64,000 nucleotides of DNA from positions 620,001-684,000 of the forward strand of contig JAGTXX020000002.1 in NCBI GenBank assembly GCA_019044685.2, in the 5' to 3' direction. Position 1 is the stretch's first letter, and every line of letters starts with the position of its first letter. The notes beneath the pieces are model-generated. The model did no database searches. It was not told where the DNA came from and saw nothing but the letters and a program-made list of their open reading frames with translations. Source of the DNA: Nannochloris sp. 'desiccata'. Lineage: Eukaryota > Chlorophyta > Trebouxiophyceae > Chlorellales > Chlorellaceae. This document shows positions 9,959 to 21,047 of this stretch, one piece after another. Position numbers and translations under genes: made by a program.

Positions 9959-12102
9959 CTATTCGATAACAATCGCCTTTTGGATCTCAGCTTCAATCTT
10001 CTTGACATACTCAATCGCCTCATCCACAGAAGGCTTTGTCACCATCAACTCACAAATCCAGGTAGGCAATCCATCGTTCGCACCAACCACTTTAGACCCA
10101 CTTGCCGCCAACGCTCGTGCATACAAGACGTCTTTGTCCTTCTCGGTATAGTTACTTAAAAACTCAGTATCTTTAAGAATGCCAGACTTCATAGCATTGA
10201 CGCTATATTCTGCGACATTGACTAAAGGTTTGGCCGCAACTGGAGGTCGGCAAGGGATACCAGCAGCGCATAAGAGCTGTTCCTCCACAAGATCGACTCC
10301 CCAGACTAACTGATTCATAGTCCTCACTGGGCCACCTCCCATCCTACAGTTGACTTCAATCAACCTAGGCCCGTGGCTGGTATATTTCCCTTCAACATGG
10401 AACACTCCAGACTGAAATCCCAATGCTTGGACGGTTTTTACGCCTAAATCAAGCAATTCCCGTTGTTGATAAGAAGGTAAAATCGAAGGAGAGTTGCTTC
10501 CGGTTTCCAAAAAGTAAGGTTCCAAAGTGGGCCAATTGTCCGTAATAGCCCCATAAACAGCTTGTCCTTCACTGAATACCAGATCAATATCTACTTCAGG
10601 TCCATCAAGGTATTCTTCCATCATAATACTCATTCGAATCCAGCTTCCTGCGTTGCCCGTAGCTGCTGTGGTAGCATTCCCGTCAGCATCTTCACCGTCA
10701 GCCTCACCTTGCTCCAGTGCTCCAGCAACGATTCTCGCAGAGGCGAGTTCCTTAGTTACGCGTGCATAGGCTACTTTTAGGTCTTCAATAGAGTCTACAC
10801 GGACGACACCGATGGAAGCAGCGCCGTATATAGGTTTAATAACCGCTGGGTAACCCACTTTTTTCGAGGCATCCTCTAATTGAGATGCATCTTCGATTAA
10901 GAAATTTTTCGCACTGGGAAGCCCAGCTTCATATTGTCTCGCACGCGTAGCATGCTTATCACGTGCATCATCTACAGCAGAAGGTGTATTTCCCGGTAAC
11001 CCCAATTTTTCAGCTAATCGACTCACCAATGGCATTGCCATCTCTGAGAATGACACCACGCCATCCAGTTCACCAAAATCTCTTCTAACTTTTTGCATCG
11101 CTGCGAGGCATCGATCAAACACAGATTCTGCATCAGTCATATCTAATCCGATAAAACGCTCGATAACACCCTCATCTTGCATAATTTTACTCCACGAATC
11201 AGGGCCATCAATCACAACCGCACGGACACCGAGCTCTTTTGCTCTCTCAAAAATAAATCTTTTACCAGAGTAGCCAGCAGTAATGAATACAATAACAGCA
11301 CCACGTAACACATGGCGTCGGAGACGTTTGCCTTCCATGGAACGGCCAGTCACGATTGAAGAAGGGAGAGAATTGAGGAGGTTCAACGTCGGGGAAAGAG
11401 GGGTTGATGCCAAGACAAACTCCTTTTCAGTCATTGAAAGTCCCTTGGGGAGAGATCCGATGACTGCTTGGCTCAAGAAATTAGAAGATAATTTGGATTC
11501 GATCTGAAAATATAGATGGATGGCTAGTGTTTAGAGAAAAGAATAATGAAGAAAAATGTTTTCATCGTTAGTTGAAAATTAAAGTACTTCTGGTACTTAC
11601 CAAGGAGGTGGGAAGCATCTCCTTGCCACTCCTGATACTGTAAGGGTTTAGCTCGTAGTCCTGGAATCAGTATGGGAATAGAAAGAAGGGTTGTAAGGAA
11701 GGGAAGCAGGGGAATAAAAAGCATTGAAGGCGGGGATCTAAACCAAAATAATAACATAATGGAGGCTTCAAACCTAGGTTAAGGGAGGTACTCGCTGGAA
11801 GACCCAAATTTCTTGGTTGTTAATAAACACAATTGCATACTCTGCACACAACTTACAGTCATGGTGCTGGACAAACGAGGGACAGTAGGAGCACTGCCAG
11901 CGAGAGATCGACGCCTGCTCAAATCCATCTGCTCAACCCCATCAGCAAGGTCATTCACATTGGAAGACCCATTCTCAGCCAGACAGGGGAAGGCAAAGGT
12001 ATCAGCCTTTGCCTGGGCAGCAAGATCTCCCTGCCCTCCTGCTAAATCTGCAGGATTTGAGCTCAAGGCTGCCGTCAAAGCGCTCTTCTTCTTGGAATCC
12101 AT
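9959..12102 (-). CDS. ATP-grasp ligase, carnosine-synthase-like
   Basis: Exons: 12102-11857, 11660-11601, 11503-9959, giving 616 residues. The ATP-grasp fold is visible: YPAVIKPIYGAASIGVVRVD (ATP-binding strand and loop), MMEEYLDGPEVDIDLVFSEG, then the metal-binding LIEVNCRMGGGPVRTMNQLV. The closest architecture I know is carnosine synthase (ATPGD1/CARNS), which joins an amino acid to histidine with ATP. Related ATP-grasp enzymes make other dipeptides, so the substrate is unknown. The N-terminal 80 residues are Ala/Ser-rich with no clear targeting signal. The 60-nt middle exon (DYELNPYSIRSGKEMLPTSL) is placed by clean GTAAGT donors and a GATTCCAG acceptor. It is divergent from the AP2 factor, 296 bp away. 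Confidence 0.8.
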
Positions 12103-12398
12103 TCCGTATGATGTCTACAGAAGAAATATTAATAATCAATTTGCAAATTACGTCGATGGAGAGCTAGGGTTTTACATCTCTTCGTGCGGAAAAGTTGCGA
12201 ACCAGCGCCCTCTCCCCTCTCCATCGGCAATGCTGTCGAAAGGCAATGAGTTAAATCGCTCAAACGGTGGTTAAGCCAATCATACTTTATTGCCACACTC
12301 ATAAATCAAGCGCGCATGGCCAGAAACTTACTTGCAGATCACGATTGTGGAATTAAAACTCGAACTTTAGAAACATGAGGTTTATCTAATCACTAGTA

Positions 12399-13319
12399 AT
12401 GTTTGCAGCACCTCTCCCTGACAACCTCGTAGAGACAATAAACTACCAAGAATCAACGCAGCCATCAAACTCTCTGGCAAAGGTCAAATGTAAAGAAGGT
12501 AATGCTTTAAAATCAATCTTGTTCCGACAACCGCTGCCATCGTTTCTTCACTGCTGCCCTCCTAACCAATTATCTTTCGAACTTGCAGGGACATCATCTC
12601 AATATGTGGGCGTCGCGGTTAAAAAATCTTCAGGACTATATAGAGCAGCCATTAAAGTCAAAGGCTTCACACACGACCTGGGCTACTATAAGGAAGAAGA
12701 GTCTGCAGCAAGAGCGTACGACATGGCGTGCATTTGTGTTCGTGGCTTGGTAGATGGAAAGATTAATTTCCCCGTAACAGATTATTCTATACACGCTGAA
12801 ATGCTCAGTAGCATGGCTATAGACGACCTAGCTAAACAGCTGCGTACACAAGCAGGCGCTACAGGCACCAGACAAGAGAAAACAACCCAATATCAAGGCA
12901 TCCGAGCAAAGCAGTACGGTGGCTGCGGTGGCAAATGGGAGGCTATCATTCGAGTCGCTGGACGGTCTATCTACTTGGGGATGTATGATACAGATAAAGA
13001 AGCAGCACAAGCGTATGATCAGGCGGCTATATTACGGTGGGCGCAGGGGGTGGGCGCTACATCGCATGCTGACTCGAGCACAATGCACCCAAGTTTAAAT
13101 TTCCCGCTAGAAAGTTACAAACACCTTATAGTACTAGGTCTTGATAGTGACACTGGAATCGAGCAACAAAAGGAGGCTATTACTAGTAGTAGTAGTCTAC
13201 CAATAGAAAACGTAGTAGGTACACCTGCGCTACTAGGGAAGAGGTATGCAGAGGCAGTGCTTCAAGTGTGCAGGCAATTTCTAGCGACGTCCGAGACGCT
13301 GAAAAACGCTCTTGCTTAA
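12399..13319 (+). CDS. Two-domain AP2-type transcription factor
   Basis: Exons 12399-12498 and 12589-13319, giving 276 residues. The 90-nt intron is a multiple of three without stops, so the frame reads straight through it. GTAATG and TTGCAG signals, and the join KEGTSSQYVGVAVKK restoring the start of an AP2 domain, show it is an intron. AP2 domain 1 covers about residues 37-93 (QYVGVAVKKSSGLYRAAIKV to GKINFP). AP2 domain 2 covers about 132-195 (QYQGIRAKQYGGCGGKWEAI, then YLGMYDTDKEAAQAYDQAAI). Both contain the YLG/YDxAA core. A tandem AP2 layout resembles the plant AP2/ANT class and many algal factors. The target genes are unknown. Confidence 0.88.
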   Translation: MFAAPLPDNLVETINYQESTQPSNSLAKVKCKEGNALKSILFRQPLPSFLHCCPPNQLSFELAGTSSQYVGVAVKKSSGLYRAAIKVKGFTHDLGYYKEEESAARAYDMACICVRGLVDGKINFPVTDYSIHAEMLSSMAIDDLAKQLRTQAGATGTRQEKTTQYQGIRAKQYGGCGGKWEAIIRVAGRSIYLGMYDTDKEAAQAYDQAAILRWAQGVGATSHADSSTMHPSLNFPLESYKHLIVLGLDSDTGIEQQKEAITSSSSLPIENVVGTPALLGKRYAEAVLQVCRQFLATSETLKNALA

Positions 13320-13562
13320 AATTTCAAGATTTTATTAGGAAGCTGTCTTCTTTCTATCTAACTGAATACATTTTGAATAGAGAAATCTTGATTATATTGC
13401 TTCTACAATATGAATTGAATAAAAGAATACTAGTAACTTATAACTCCAGCTGTTGTCGGGTGTTTTCTGATTATGATTATTTAAAATTGCAAACTTTTTC
13501 CTAAAAGAACCGACAATATCCCTCCACAAAAACACTACTAGCGGTGTTTGATTGCTATTATA

Positions 13563-15710
13563 TCAAGGTCCATCCAATGAGCCCCATGGCATTGATCCAT
13601 CATCAGCCACTCCTTCAGCCCCTTCTTCTTCTATCGCCAATCTCAAATATTCTGTCCTAGCAAAGCGTTCCCATTCTGTCGCTCCAGACGCCGCTTCCTC
13701 TCTTTCCTGCCTCACTGTGAAAGGATCCCTGGTCTCAAACGCTACAAATTTATTCAAATTAAACAGTACATTAAACAACGTCCCTGCTAACGCTCGAGAT
13801 TTTTTCAAATCTCTCATACTAAAATAAGGACTTTCTTCCGGATCAAGCATATCTTGCATTTGAGACAGTACATCCTCAAAACAGACAGTCTCTTGACTTA
13901 AACACTCCATTCTACCCAATTGCTCTTCATAAAACCATATCAACTCATCAGGAGTGAGTAAATCGTCGCCATTTAGGTCAATCGTTCGGAACCAATAGTC
14001 AAGAGCCGTGTTGCTGGTCTTATCCTCTTCACTTAGGATAAACCAAACAAAATCTTCATAGCCCATTCGACCCTGGACTCCACTGGATAAAGGGCGTGCA
14101 GCTCCTTCAAAGATACGGTCTGCAATTCTATACGTCAAAGAATGGTTGCTATATCGAAGGAGGTCTTCTCGAGAAAGTAAGAAATCGTGATCGTTGTCAA
14201 GATCCCAAAATTTGCAATAAATGACGTAAAAATGTTCATAAGAGAAGTAGCGTAAGCAATGATTGACGTCTTCTTCACTCTCAACTTCATGTAAAGCCTC
14301 AAGCAAATCACCTCTGCAACAGAAAAAGGAAGAGAAGTTATAATTAAATTATTTAATCTTCACCGGCAAGGGAAAAAAGTGTAGACTAAAAGTAATTAAT
14401 TTAAATTTCTCTTACTTTTTAAGGTCTCTGATGGTTAATCTTCCACTTCTGCTGTTATCCAATGCATAGAATATTCTATGCACCACTGTCTCTGCATATC
14501 TATCTTGAAATTCTGGTGAATCCTGTAAAAACGCCAACCCTGTGTGAGAGCCTAGAATTCCCGCCATGATGGGTCTAAAGTCTGCTGGAATTATATATTG
14601 TCTATCTGGAGATCGGAGAATATCAAGTGCACGGTTGGGATGGCCTTTTCCCATGAAATCTACGCTTGATAACCAGGTCTGTAAAGCTACAATTGGGACT
14701 GAGTGGTCTGGGGAGCCAGGTGCTAGTTTGGCGATGAGCGGGTAGGCGAGTGATGCTGGAAGGCCGAAAGTATCTCTAAGTAGAGTTTTCAGACCTAATA
14801 ACGGGAGATTTTCACGAAATGGAGCTAAGAAATCCATTGTTCGTTCTATTAGGTGTTTGCGCATGGCATCTACTGCTTCAGGGAAGTAGAGTTTCGGGAG
14901 GACGAGATTTCTGTTGGTTGCACTATCGTCACTGGCCTCTGGAGCTGAGGGGGAGTGCTGGTGTGCTACGCCCTGTTTTTATATTGGATAGAGAGCGGAG
15001 GGAGAAACTTGGGTTAGAAAATTGATTGGATATACAGTGATTTATGATATCTCTCTATAGGGAAGAAAGAGAATGCGAAAATAAAAGAGAGAAAAAAGAT
15101 AAGACAAGATAGATAACTAATTTTAATTTTTAACTTACCAGGCGATAGTTGGGTGAAAATGATGGCTTTGAAGGTGATTGTGGCGTAGGTCCAGCTTTTT
15201 TAGGTGATAATGGAGGCTGCAAGAAATAAATGGAATTAATCAGTGGAGTCGGAAATAATAAGTAGGGTTCTAGAAGCAAATTGATGATCGAACAGCCGCA
15301 GCAGTCGTCTTTTTCTCAACTGTTCTTTAAAACTTACTGTTGAGGAATGAAATGGGCTGACAGCACTGACTCGTTTATTTCCAGCAAGACTATTTAATCC
15401 GAGCGTTCTTCCTGTCTTGGAATCGTCTAAGAGACGGAGAACCTGTGAATAAATAAAAAGAGAGCAAGGGCGAGGGTAATACGAGGGCCGACGACGGTAG
15501 CTTAATTAATTAAGGAAAATTTTGAATACTGCAAATCCATTTCGCCGTCTCGGATGTAGATTAGTGAGGCAACGATATCAAAATATAGACAATGTTCGAG
15601 CTTACCAAGTGCTGGGACTCTGGAAGAGAAAACCATTGCAAAAATAGGCTGTCGAGCTTTAATTTACTGCAGGACAAGTGGCCAACGGGGGAATGCCCTT
15701 CTAACGACAT
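13563..15710 (-). CDS. PP2A regulatory subunit B'' (EF-hand)
   Basis: Calcium-binding B''-type regulatory subunit that directs PP2A to substrates. Five exons: 15710-15606, 15442-15338, 15216-15139, 14972-14416, 14313-13563, giving 531 residues, the same size as plant B'' proteins. The N-terminal LDSLFLQWFSLPE and HLVLRLLDDSKTGR match the plant B'' leader. The core holds PKLYFPEAV, SPEFQDRYAETVVHRIFYAL, FSYEHFYVIYCKFWDLDNDH and EF-hand loops DLDNDHDFLLSRE and DLNGDDLLTPDE. Near the C-terminus NLNKFVAFETRDPF and EWERFARTEYLRL are family signatures. Its scaffold partner, PP2A A, is encoded at 56406-58309. The 249-bp gap to CDKA is a divergent promoter. Confidence 0.93.
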
Positions 15711-15932
15711 TGTTTACTATAATTAAATGTTAATTGTCATACTTAGACGAGATAATTTTGAAGTTGAACGCTGCTGCAAGTGAAGTGATCAGTTGGTGGC
15801 AAGGTCATAAGACAAGCATTAAACAGCAATAGACGTCGCTCTTGATGTAAAAATAATATACACAATGGCGAGTGTGTCACCGAAGCGGACGATTACCTAC
15901 ATTATGATACCCGATCGCAAATTGAACTCAGA

Positions 15933-15947
15933 TTTTTGGCGCCGAAA
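15933..15947. promoter_or_regulatory. Candidate E2F/DP site before the CDKA start
   Basis: TTTTTGGCGCCGAAA is a near-perfect palindrome that contains the E2F consensus TTTGGCGC on the plus strand. It lies 13 bp before the proposed CDKA start codon and may fall in the 5' UTR. It is a motif match only. Confidence 0.45.
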
Positions 15948-15959
15948 TGGGAAGCCGAA

Positions 15960-17441
15960 ATGGTAAGCGTTTAATAAAGAGGGTTGACTTCAACCTAGCC
16001 AGTTTGTATTATTCGATTCTGAGATAAGTATCATATTAGTCTTATGCAGCAGCGCTAATGGCGTGCAAAGTCATTCTCTAGAGAAAAATAAATCGATCGT
16101 GGGGACCTAAGATACGTGCCAACAACCCTCTTCTTGCTCCCAGATTAAACACAGAAGGCCTACACGACCAAAATAGATACACTCAGCGTCTCAATAGTGC
16201 CCTTAGACCGCCTATAGTAGTCCTTACGTAGCCAAGATTACGACTTCAACCATTTAAATTATGGCACAGCGCCAAAGGCCTTCTGGGCTTGACCGGGTAA
16301 GATAAGGCTATAAATATCTTGGTATTACGGCGCATAGCCATCTAGCATGCTTAAAATCGTCGTGGACTTGATTAAAGCCACGGCGATCACGCATTTGTCT
16401 CCTGAGCTGTTTTCAAATAAAAGACCGAACCTTTATTTATTCCACAGCATCTGCATTCTAACGATCGTGTGTCATTCTTCATTGTAGTATGAACAAGTAG
16501 GCAAGATTGGCGAGGGCACCTATGGCGTAGTCTATAAAGCTCGAGACACCCGCTACAATGGAGAACTTCGAGCGGTGAAACAAATCCGTTTGGAACAAGA
16601 AGAAGAAGGCGTCCCCTCTACTGCAATTAGGGAAATCTCTCTTTTAAAGGATCTTCAACATGAAAATGTCGTTGGACTATTAGACGTTGTCCATGAGGAT
16701 CGCAAGCTCCATTTAGTTTTTGAATTCCTTGATCTTGATCTCAAAAAACACATGGACACAAGCCCTCAAGCGTATAAAGACCCTTTACGAGTCAAAAGAT
16801 ACCTGTATCAAATGCTGGATGGTATCGCATACTGCCACTCTCATCGCATCCTTCACAGAGATTTAAAGCCTCAAAATTTGTTAATCGACCGAGCAAATGA
16901 TAAACTCAAACTTGCAGACTTTGGATTAGCAAGAGCGTTTGGAATTCCTGTTCGACAATTCACTCATGAAGTAATTACCCTGTGGTATCGTGCTCCTGAG
17001 ATTCTATTGGGGTCGAAACATTACTCAACCCCTGTAGATTTGTGGTCTATTGGCTGTATCTTTGCTGAGATGGTCAATCAGAAACCGCTGTTTCCTGGAG
17101 ATTCTGAAATCGACGAAATTTTTAAAATATTTCAAATTAGAGGTACTCCTGATGAGGAGACATACCCGGGTGTTACAACATTACCTGATTTTAAGGAAAT
17201 TTTCCCGAAATGGAGAAGGCAAGATTTAAAAGTTTTAGTGCCGACGCTGTGTGCAGCAGGACTAGATCTGCTTGATAAGTTGTTGGAATATGTGCCTGCT
17301 CGTCGGATTAGCGCTAAAATAGCGTTAACTCATCCATATTTTGATGAATTACGTGCTATTGATGAAATTCCCCCGCTTAGAGAGTGGAATGGAGGCGGTC
17401 CTGCTGCGGCAGCGGGTGCTGTGAGCGGGAGACGAGGTTAG
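15960..17441 (+). CDS. CDKA: Cyclin-dependent kinase A (PSTAIRE CDK)
   Basis: Cell-cycle Ser/Thr kinase. The main exon (16488-17441) begins [20 protein letters not shown] directly after a TTGTAG acceptor in phase 0. The exact PSTAIRE helix ([19 protein letters not shown]), [27 protein letters not shown] and [10 protein letters not shown] are all present. The best-fitting first coding exon is a lone ATG (15960-15962) followed by GTAAGC, giving MYEQVGKIG and 318 residues with a 525-nt intron. Alternatives would need an exon not seen upstream. CDKA is usually about 294 residues, and the extra length is a Gly/Ala-rich tail ([16 protein letters not shown]). An E2F-like site lies just before the start codon. 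The kinase assignment is firm; the N-terminal exon is inferred. Confidence 0.9.
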
Positions 17442-17872
17442 AAATAGAACGAGCTCTTTTTTTTAGGATCTTAAGAATTACAATAATGTCACAACATATC
17501 TGTCCATCGTATTGGTTGTTTTCTTCATGCAAAAACACTAGTCAGTAGAATAAAATAATATAGAAAAGAAGCCAAATAAAACTTTAACGCAACCAGCCCT
17601 TTGCATTTTTTTTTTGATTTTAAGAGGTCATTTCAATTTTTATTCCCGTTCAGCCCTCTGTTTCCAATTCCAGCTCTTTTCCTTCATGGCATATTGTAGA
17701 CAGCGCTCAAACGCTTTTGTAAAGGATTTCTGTAAAGAAGACAATAGGGCAGAGGTTGATTTGGATTTGTGAAAGAGGAGGCTGTGAAGAGAGAAGACAT
17801 TGCTTCTTTTTGGGGGGAAGACTTTTTGTCGCATAAATATTAATTATTTTTGATTTTCGGCAACCCAATAGG
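17442..17872. other. Intergenic, CDKA 3' end to CDCA7 promoter
   Basis: 431 bp between two plus-strand genes, AT-rich with T runs. A minus-strand ORF at 17640-17834 has no recognisable features and was not called. Confidence 0.4.
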
Positions 17873-19392
17873 ATGTTTGCTTCACAGACAGCTACGCAGG
17901 CTGGCCAGAGCCTGGACTATGAACAACAAAGGCTCGCAAGAATTGCAGAAAACAAGAAGCGATTGGAGGTAAGCTTTCGACCCTAAAGGATCTTGATAAT
18001 TATTTGAATATTCTTTGTGTTGGTATAGTAGGCTGTGTTGGGTTTACAATGCACTGTACCTGCTTCCCCCCCAAATCTGTTGATCCCGACCAACATGCAC
18101 ACGGATCGGGCAGCTAATCAGCCTTGTCTAGGTTTATTGCCCCCGCAGTTATATTCTTGAGGTGTATGACAATAGTTCTGACCCCTCAAACAATCTTCTT
18201 AATGATTACAGGAACTAGGCATTCACACTAGCGTTGCTGCTCTCAATGAAACAGTCCAGGTTCCCAAGCCTACTCCCCAGCCTCGAAAGCGCAAGCAGAA
18301 GATTGATCATGAAGACGTAGGTTTAGTTAAATTACAATAGTTAGAAGTGCTCTTTGCTCATTGCTACTGGACAAAACACTGAATTAATGAAAATTAACAT
18401 CTTACCGCTCTCGACTTTTTTCCCGTCCACTGCAGGCTGGCCCAGTCCGTCGCTCTGGCCGTTTGCAAGGTGGCCCTAGTCTTGATGAAGATGAGATGTT
18501 CCGTAACCTTGGCATCGATCGTCTTGATTTGCTCCCCACCAGACGTCGTCGCACCCCCATGGAACCTGCCGCTTTAGCCGCTCTCAGAGAACAGCGTCTT
18601 GCCGACAATGGCGGTGGTCGTAGTGGCTTAGATTCCGGCCTTGGTGTCCGCCTCCAAGGTGGCCGTGTTTATGATTCCAAGTTAGGCGTTACCTGCCATT
18701 GGTGCCGCCAGAAAACTCTGGAAGAACACGTTGAGTGCACTGCAGAAGGCTGTGGAGGTGGTTCTCGCTTGCCCGTCGCCTTTTGCCGTATGTGTCTTCG
18801 CAACCGCCATGGCGAAGATGTCGAGCTTGCTATTGCGAGCAATTGCTGGGTATGCCCTGCTTGCAGAGGCAGCTGTGGCCCTGGATGTACTACGTGCTGT
18901 AATTGTGGCCCCTGCCGTAAGAAAGCAGGACTGGGTCCTACTCATCAATTAATCAAACAAGCACGTAGTGCCGGCTTTGACAATGTCCATGATTATTTAG
19001 TATACCGTGCGACTGGCGAGTCGGCTGAGGAAATTGCAGATAGAAAGAGTACCTTTTCTTGGGGTGCTTGGATGGACGTTCTCTTTGAAGAAGAAAAAAC
19101 TGAAAATGACGATAAAGCCGGTAGGACCCCGTCCGTCGAGAAAGAAGTTTTGGCTACTAATAGAGGTGGAGGAGGAGGAGAGTTATCCGAGAGTGGATCT
19201 GAGGAGGAATCACACGCTGAAGAAGCTGTAGTGCAGCCAGTGCCTACTGCTAGTAAAAGAGGTGCAAGGAAAGGAACACGCGATGTTCGCAGCAATGGCC
19301 TTCTTACAGAAACAGCCAAGCACAGCAGTACTGGAACTGGAAGGGTCACTAGAAAGGCTGGTTTAGCTACCCGTGGTGCTGTTGTTGTTTAG
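17873..19392 (+). CDS. CDCA7-like zinc-finger protein (zf-4CXXC_R1)
   Basis: Exons: 17873-17968, 18212-18316, 18436-19392, giving 385 residues. The Cys-rich domain at about residues 142-235 starts GVTCHWCRQKTLEEHVEC, continues CRMCLRNRHGEDVE and CWVCPACRGSCGPGCTTCCN, and ends CGPCRKKAGLGPT. That is the CXXC array of the CDCA7 family. A basic PRKRKQKIDHED stretch lies in exon 2. In vertebrates CDCA7 recruits the remodeller HELLS/LSH to chromatin and supports DNA-methylation maintenance, and plants have related proteins. A chromatin role is inferred. The C-terminal 100 residues are acidic and then basic low-complexity. The introns have clean GTAAGC/GTAGGT donors and TTACAG/CTGCAG acceptors. Confidence 0.9.
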
Positions 19393-19799
19393 TAAATTAT
19401 ATTTATCTCAAAAGAATGATAATTTGAATGACATTATCTATAACTTATTTTTCCCCCCATGTTGAACCAATTTTTTTTTTCCCCTCCCGACACATGAGCA
19501 TGCTCAACATCGGTGGTTGTGACTAGAAATACCAACTGACTGACATTTTTCTTTTAGATGAAAATTACAATGCGTAAATGCATTTACTAACTATAAACAT
19601 TGTTGTTTTATGATATTATATTGTTATTTTTAAAGAAAAGAACAAAGCAAGGTACGACTGGCAGCTTTTTTACTCCATGCCGCAGATCTCTCGAAAATAA
19701 AGTGACGCTTGATCTTTTATATTATCAAGCCGTCCCATTACACTAGCCCTACAAGTAATAGTAGTAATATCTCTAATAGCTATTTCTTAAATTAACAAT
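19393..19799. other. Convergent intergenic region (CDCA7 / PsbO 3' ends)
   Basis: 407 bp, AT-rich, between two stop codons. It presumably holds both polyadenylation regions. Nothing else was recognised. Confidence 0.4.
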
Positions 19800-21047
19800 T
19801 TAAGAGAGCTGAGCGTACCACAATCCCTGGATCTTGACATCCTTGGGAGCCTTGGCACCGAGATCGGTATCAGAGGGCTGGATGGACTCGAAGACACCAG
19901 CAATTTCGCCTGTGGCGGGGTCAACCTTGGCAATGGAGAAGACAGCCTGTCCCTTGAGGGCACCAGCGTTCTTGGCGTTCTCCTTGGCGAGTTCCTCCTG
20001 GTCACCACGACCGGGGAGAGCCTCAGCACGCTCATAACCGGAAGCAGCACCTCGTCCCTTGGGGTCGAGGAAAGTAGCGCCGCGGTAAGAGGGAACGGTG
20101 AATTCTCCGCCAAATCCATCAGCGGTACCCTTGGCAACGAGTTCCTTGACAGTGAAGAGGAAAGGAACACGCTCACCACCAGGGAGCTGAACAGTGACGG
20201 CGGCGTAATCAATGCCATCCTCTTCCTTGAGCTCAACATTGCCGCTGCCGTCGATCTTGAAAGTACCGGACATCTCATCGAGAGTGTAGGTCAAACGAGT
20301 AGTGAGTCTGGTCTTAACAAAGTCAGTCTCTCCACCCTTAAACTGGGACTCCTCCTTCACAGTGAAAGAAGTGGGCTCCATGCAGAACTTCTGGAACTTG
20401 TAAGATCCGGCCTTAAGGTCCTTGACGTTGGAAGATCCAGCATCGATGGTAGGGCAAGTGTTGGCGATACCGGAACCCTTGACCTGGAGGTAGGTAAGGC
20501 CTTGAAGCTCATCGAAAGAGAGAGCGTTGGCAGACTGCACATTCAATTATATATATAAGAAGGTAAAATGGAAGAAAACGAGGTTAGTGATGGTATAAAT
20601 AACAAGATCAGACAACTATAAAGAGGGAACATCGAAATAAACCCGGAAAAGCAGCTACTGGAAGAGATATATACGCGATAAGCCTTTCAAGATAATCAAA
20701 GATCGATATTGAAAAGGGCCTATCCGCTCCAAACCCTCGCGAAATTAAAGAGTTTACTCACCCCAGCAATCAAAGCGGAAGCAGCGAGAACAGCTGCCTT
20801 CTGGCTGGCGTTCTTGGCAAAAGCCTTAAGGCCTTCAGCATTGCACACCACCTGGCGGGTAGCACGGCTGCAAATGAAGAAGATGAGGGTAAGATCAGTG
20901 GCACATGATGTGGGCTTATTATGCATTTACCCTCCTGGGCGGTTGAATACCCAATACTGTGTTAAAATAAGCTGCTTACCTGGGCTTGGCGGATGCCTGC
21001 TGGAATGCAACCTTGCTGCCGGCGGGCTTGAGGCTAAGAACCTTCAT
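19800..21047 (-). CDS. psbO: Photosystem II manganese-stabilising protein PsbO (OEE1)
   Basis: Extrinsic thylakoid-lumen subunit that stabilises the oxygen-evolving Mn cluster. Exons: 21047-20980, 20867-20762, 20534-19800, giving 302 residues. The N-terminus [20 protein letters not shown] is a basic, Ser/Ala-rich transit peptide. A hydrophobic lumenal signal ([14 protein letters not shown]) follows and ends in SANA before mature [20 protein letters not shown]. The mature part keeps KSGSYKF-like ([14 protein letters not shown]), [46 protein letters not shown] and [14 protein letters not shown]. There is no ER signal peptide, which fits a primary plastid. Codons are strongly biased to C-ending forms compared with neighbours, as expected for a highly expressed gene. 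Confidence 0.97.

Noticed and set aside
12499..12588. Reading straight through this segment of the AP2 factor
   Set aside because: GTAATG and TTGCAG borders, and the restored AP2 domain start after removal, show an in-frame intron.
17640..17834. 64-codon minus-strand ORF between CDKA and CDCA7
   Set aside because: No motif, no splice context and AT-rich composition like the surrounding intergenic DNA.
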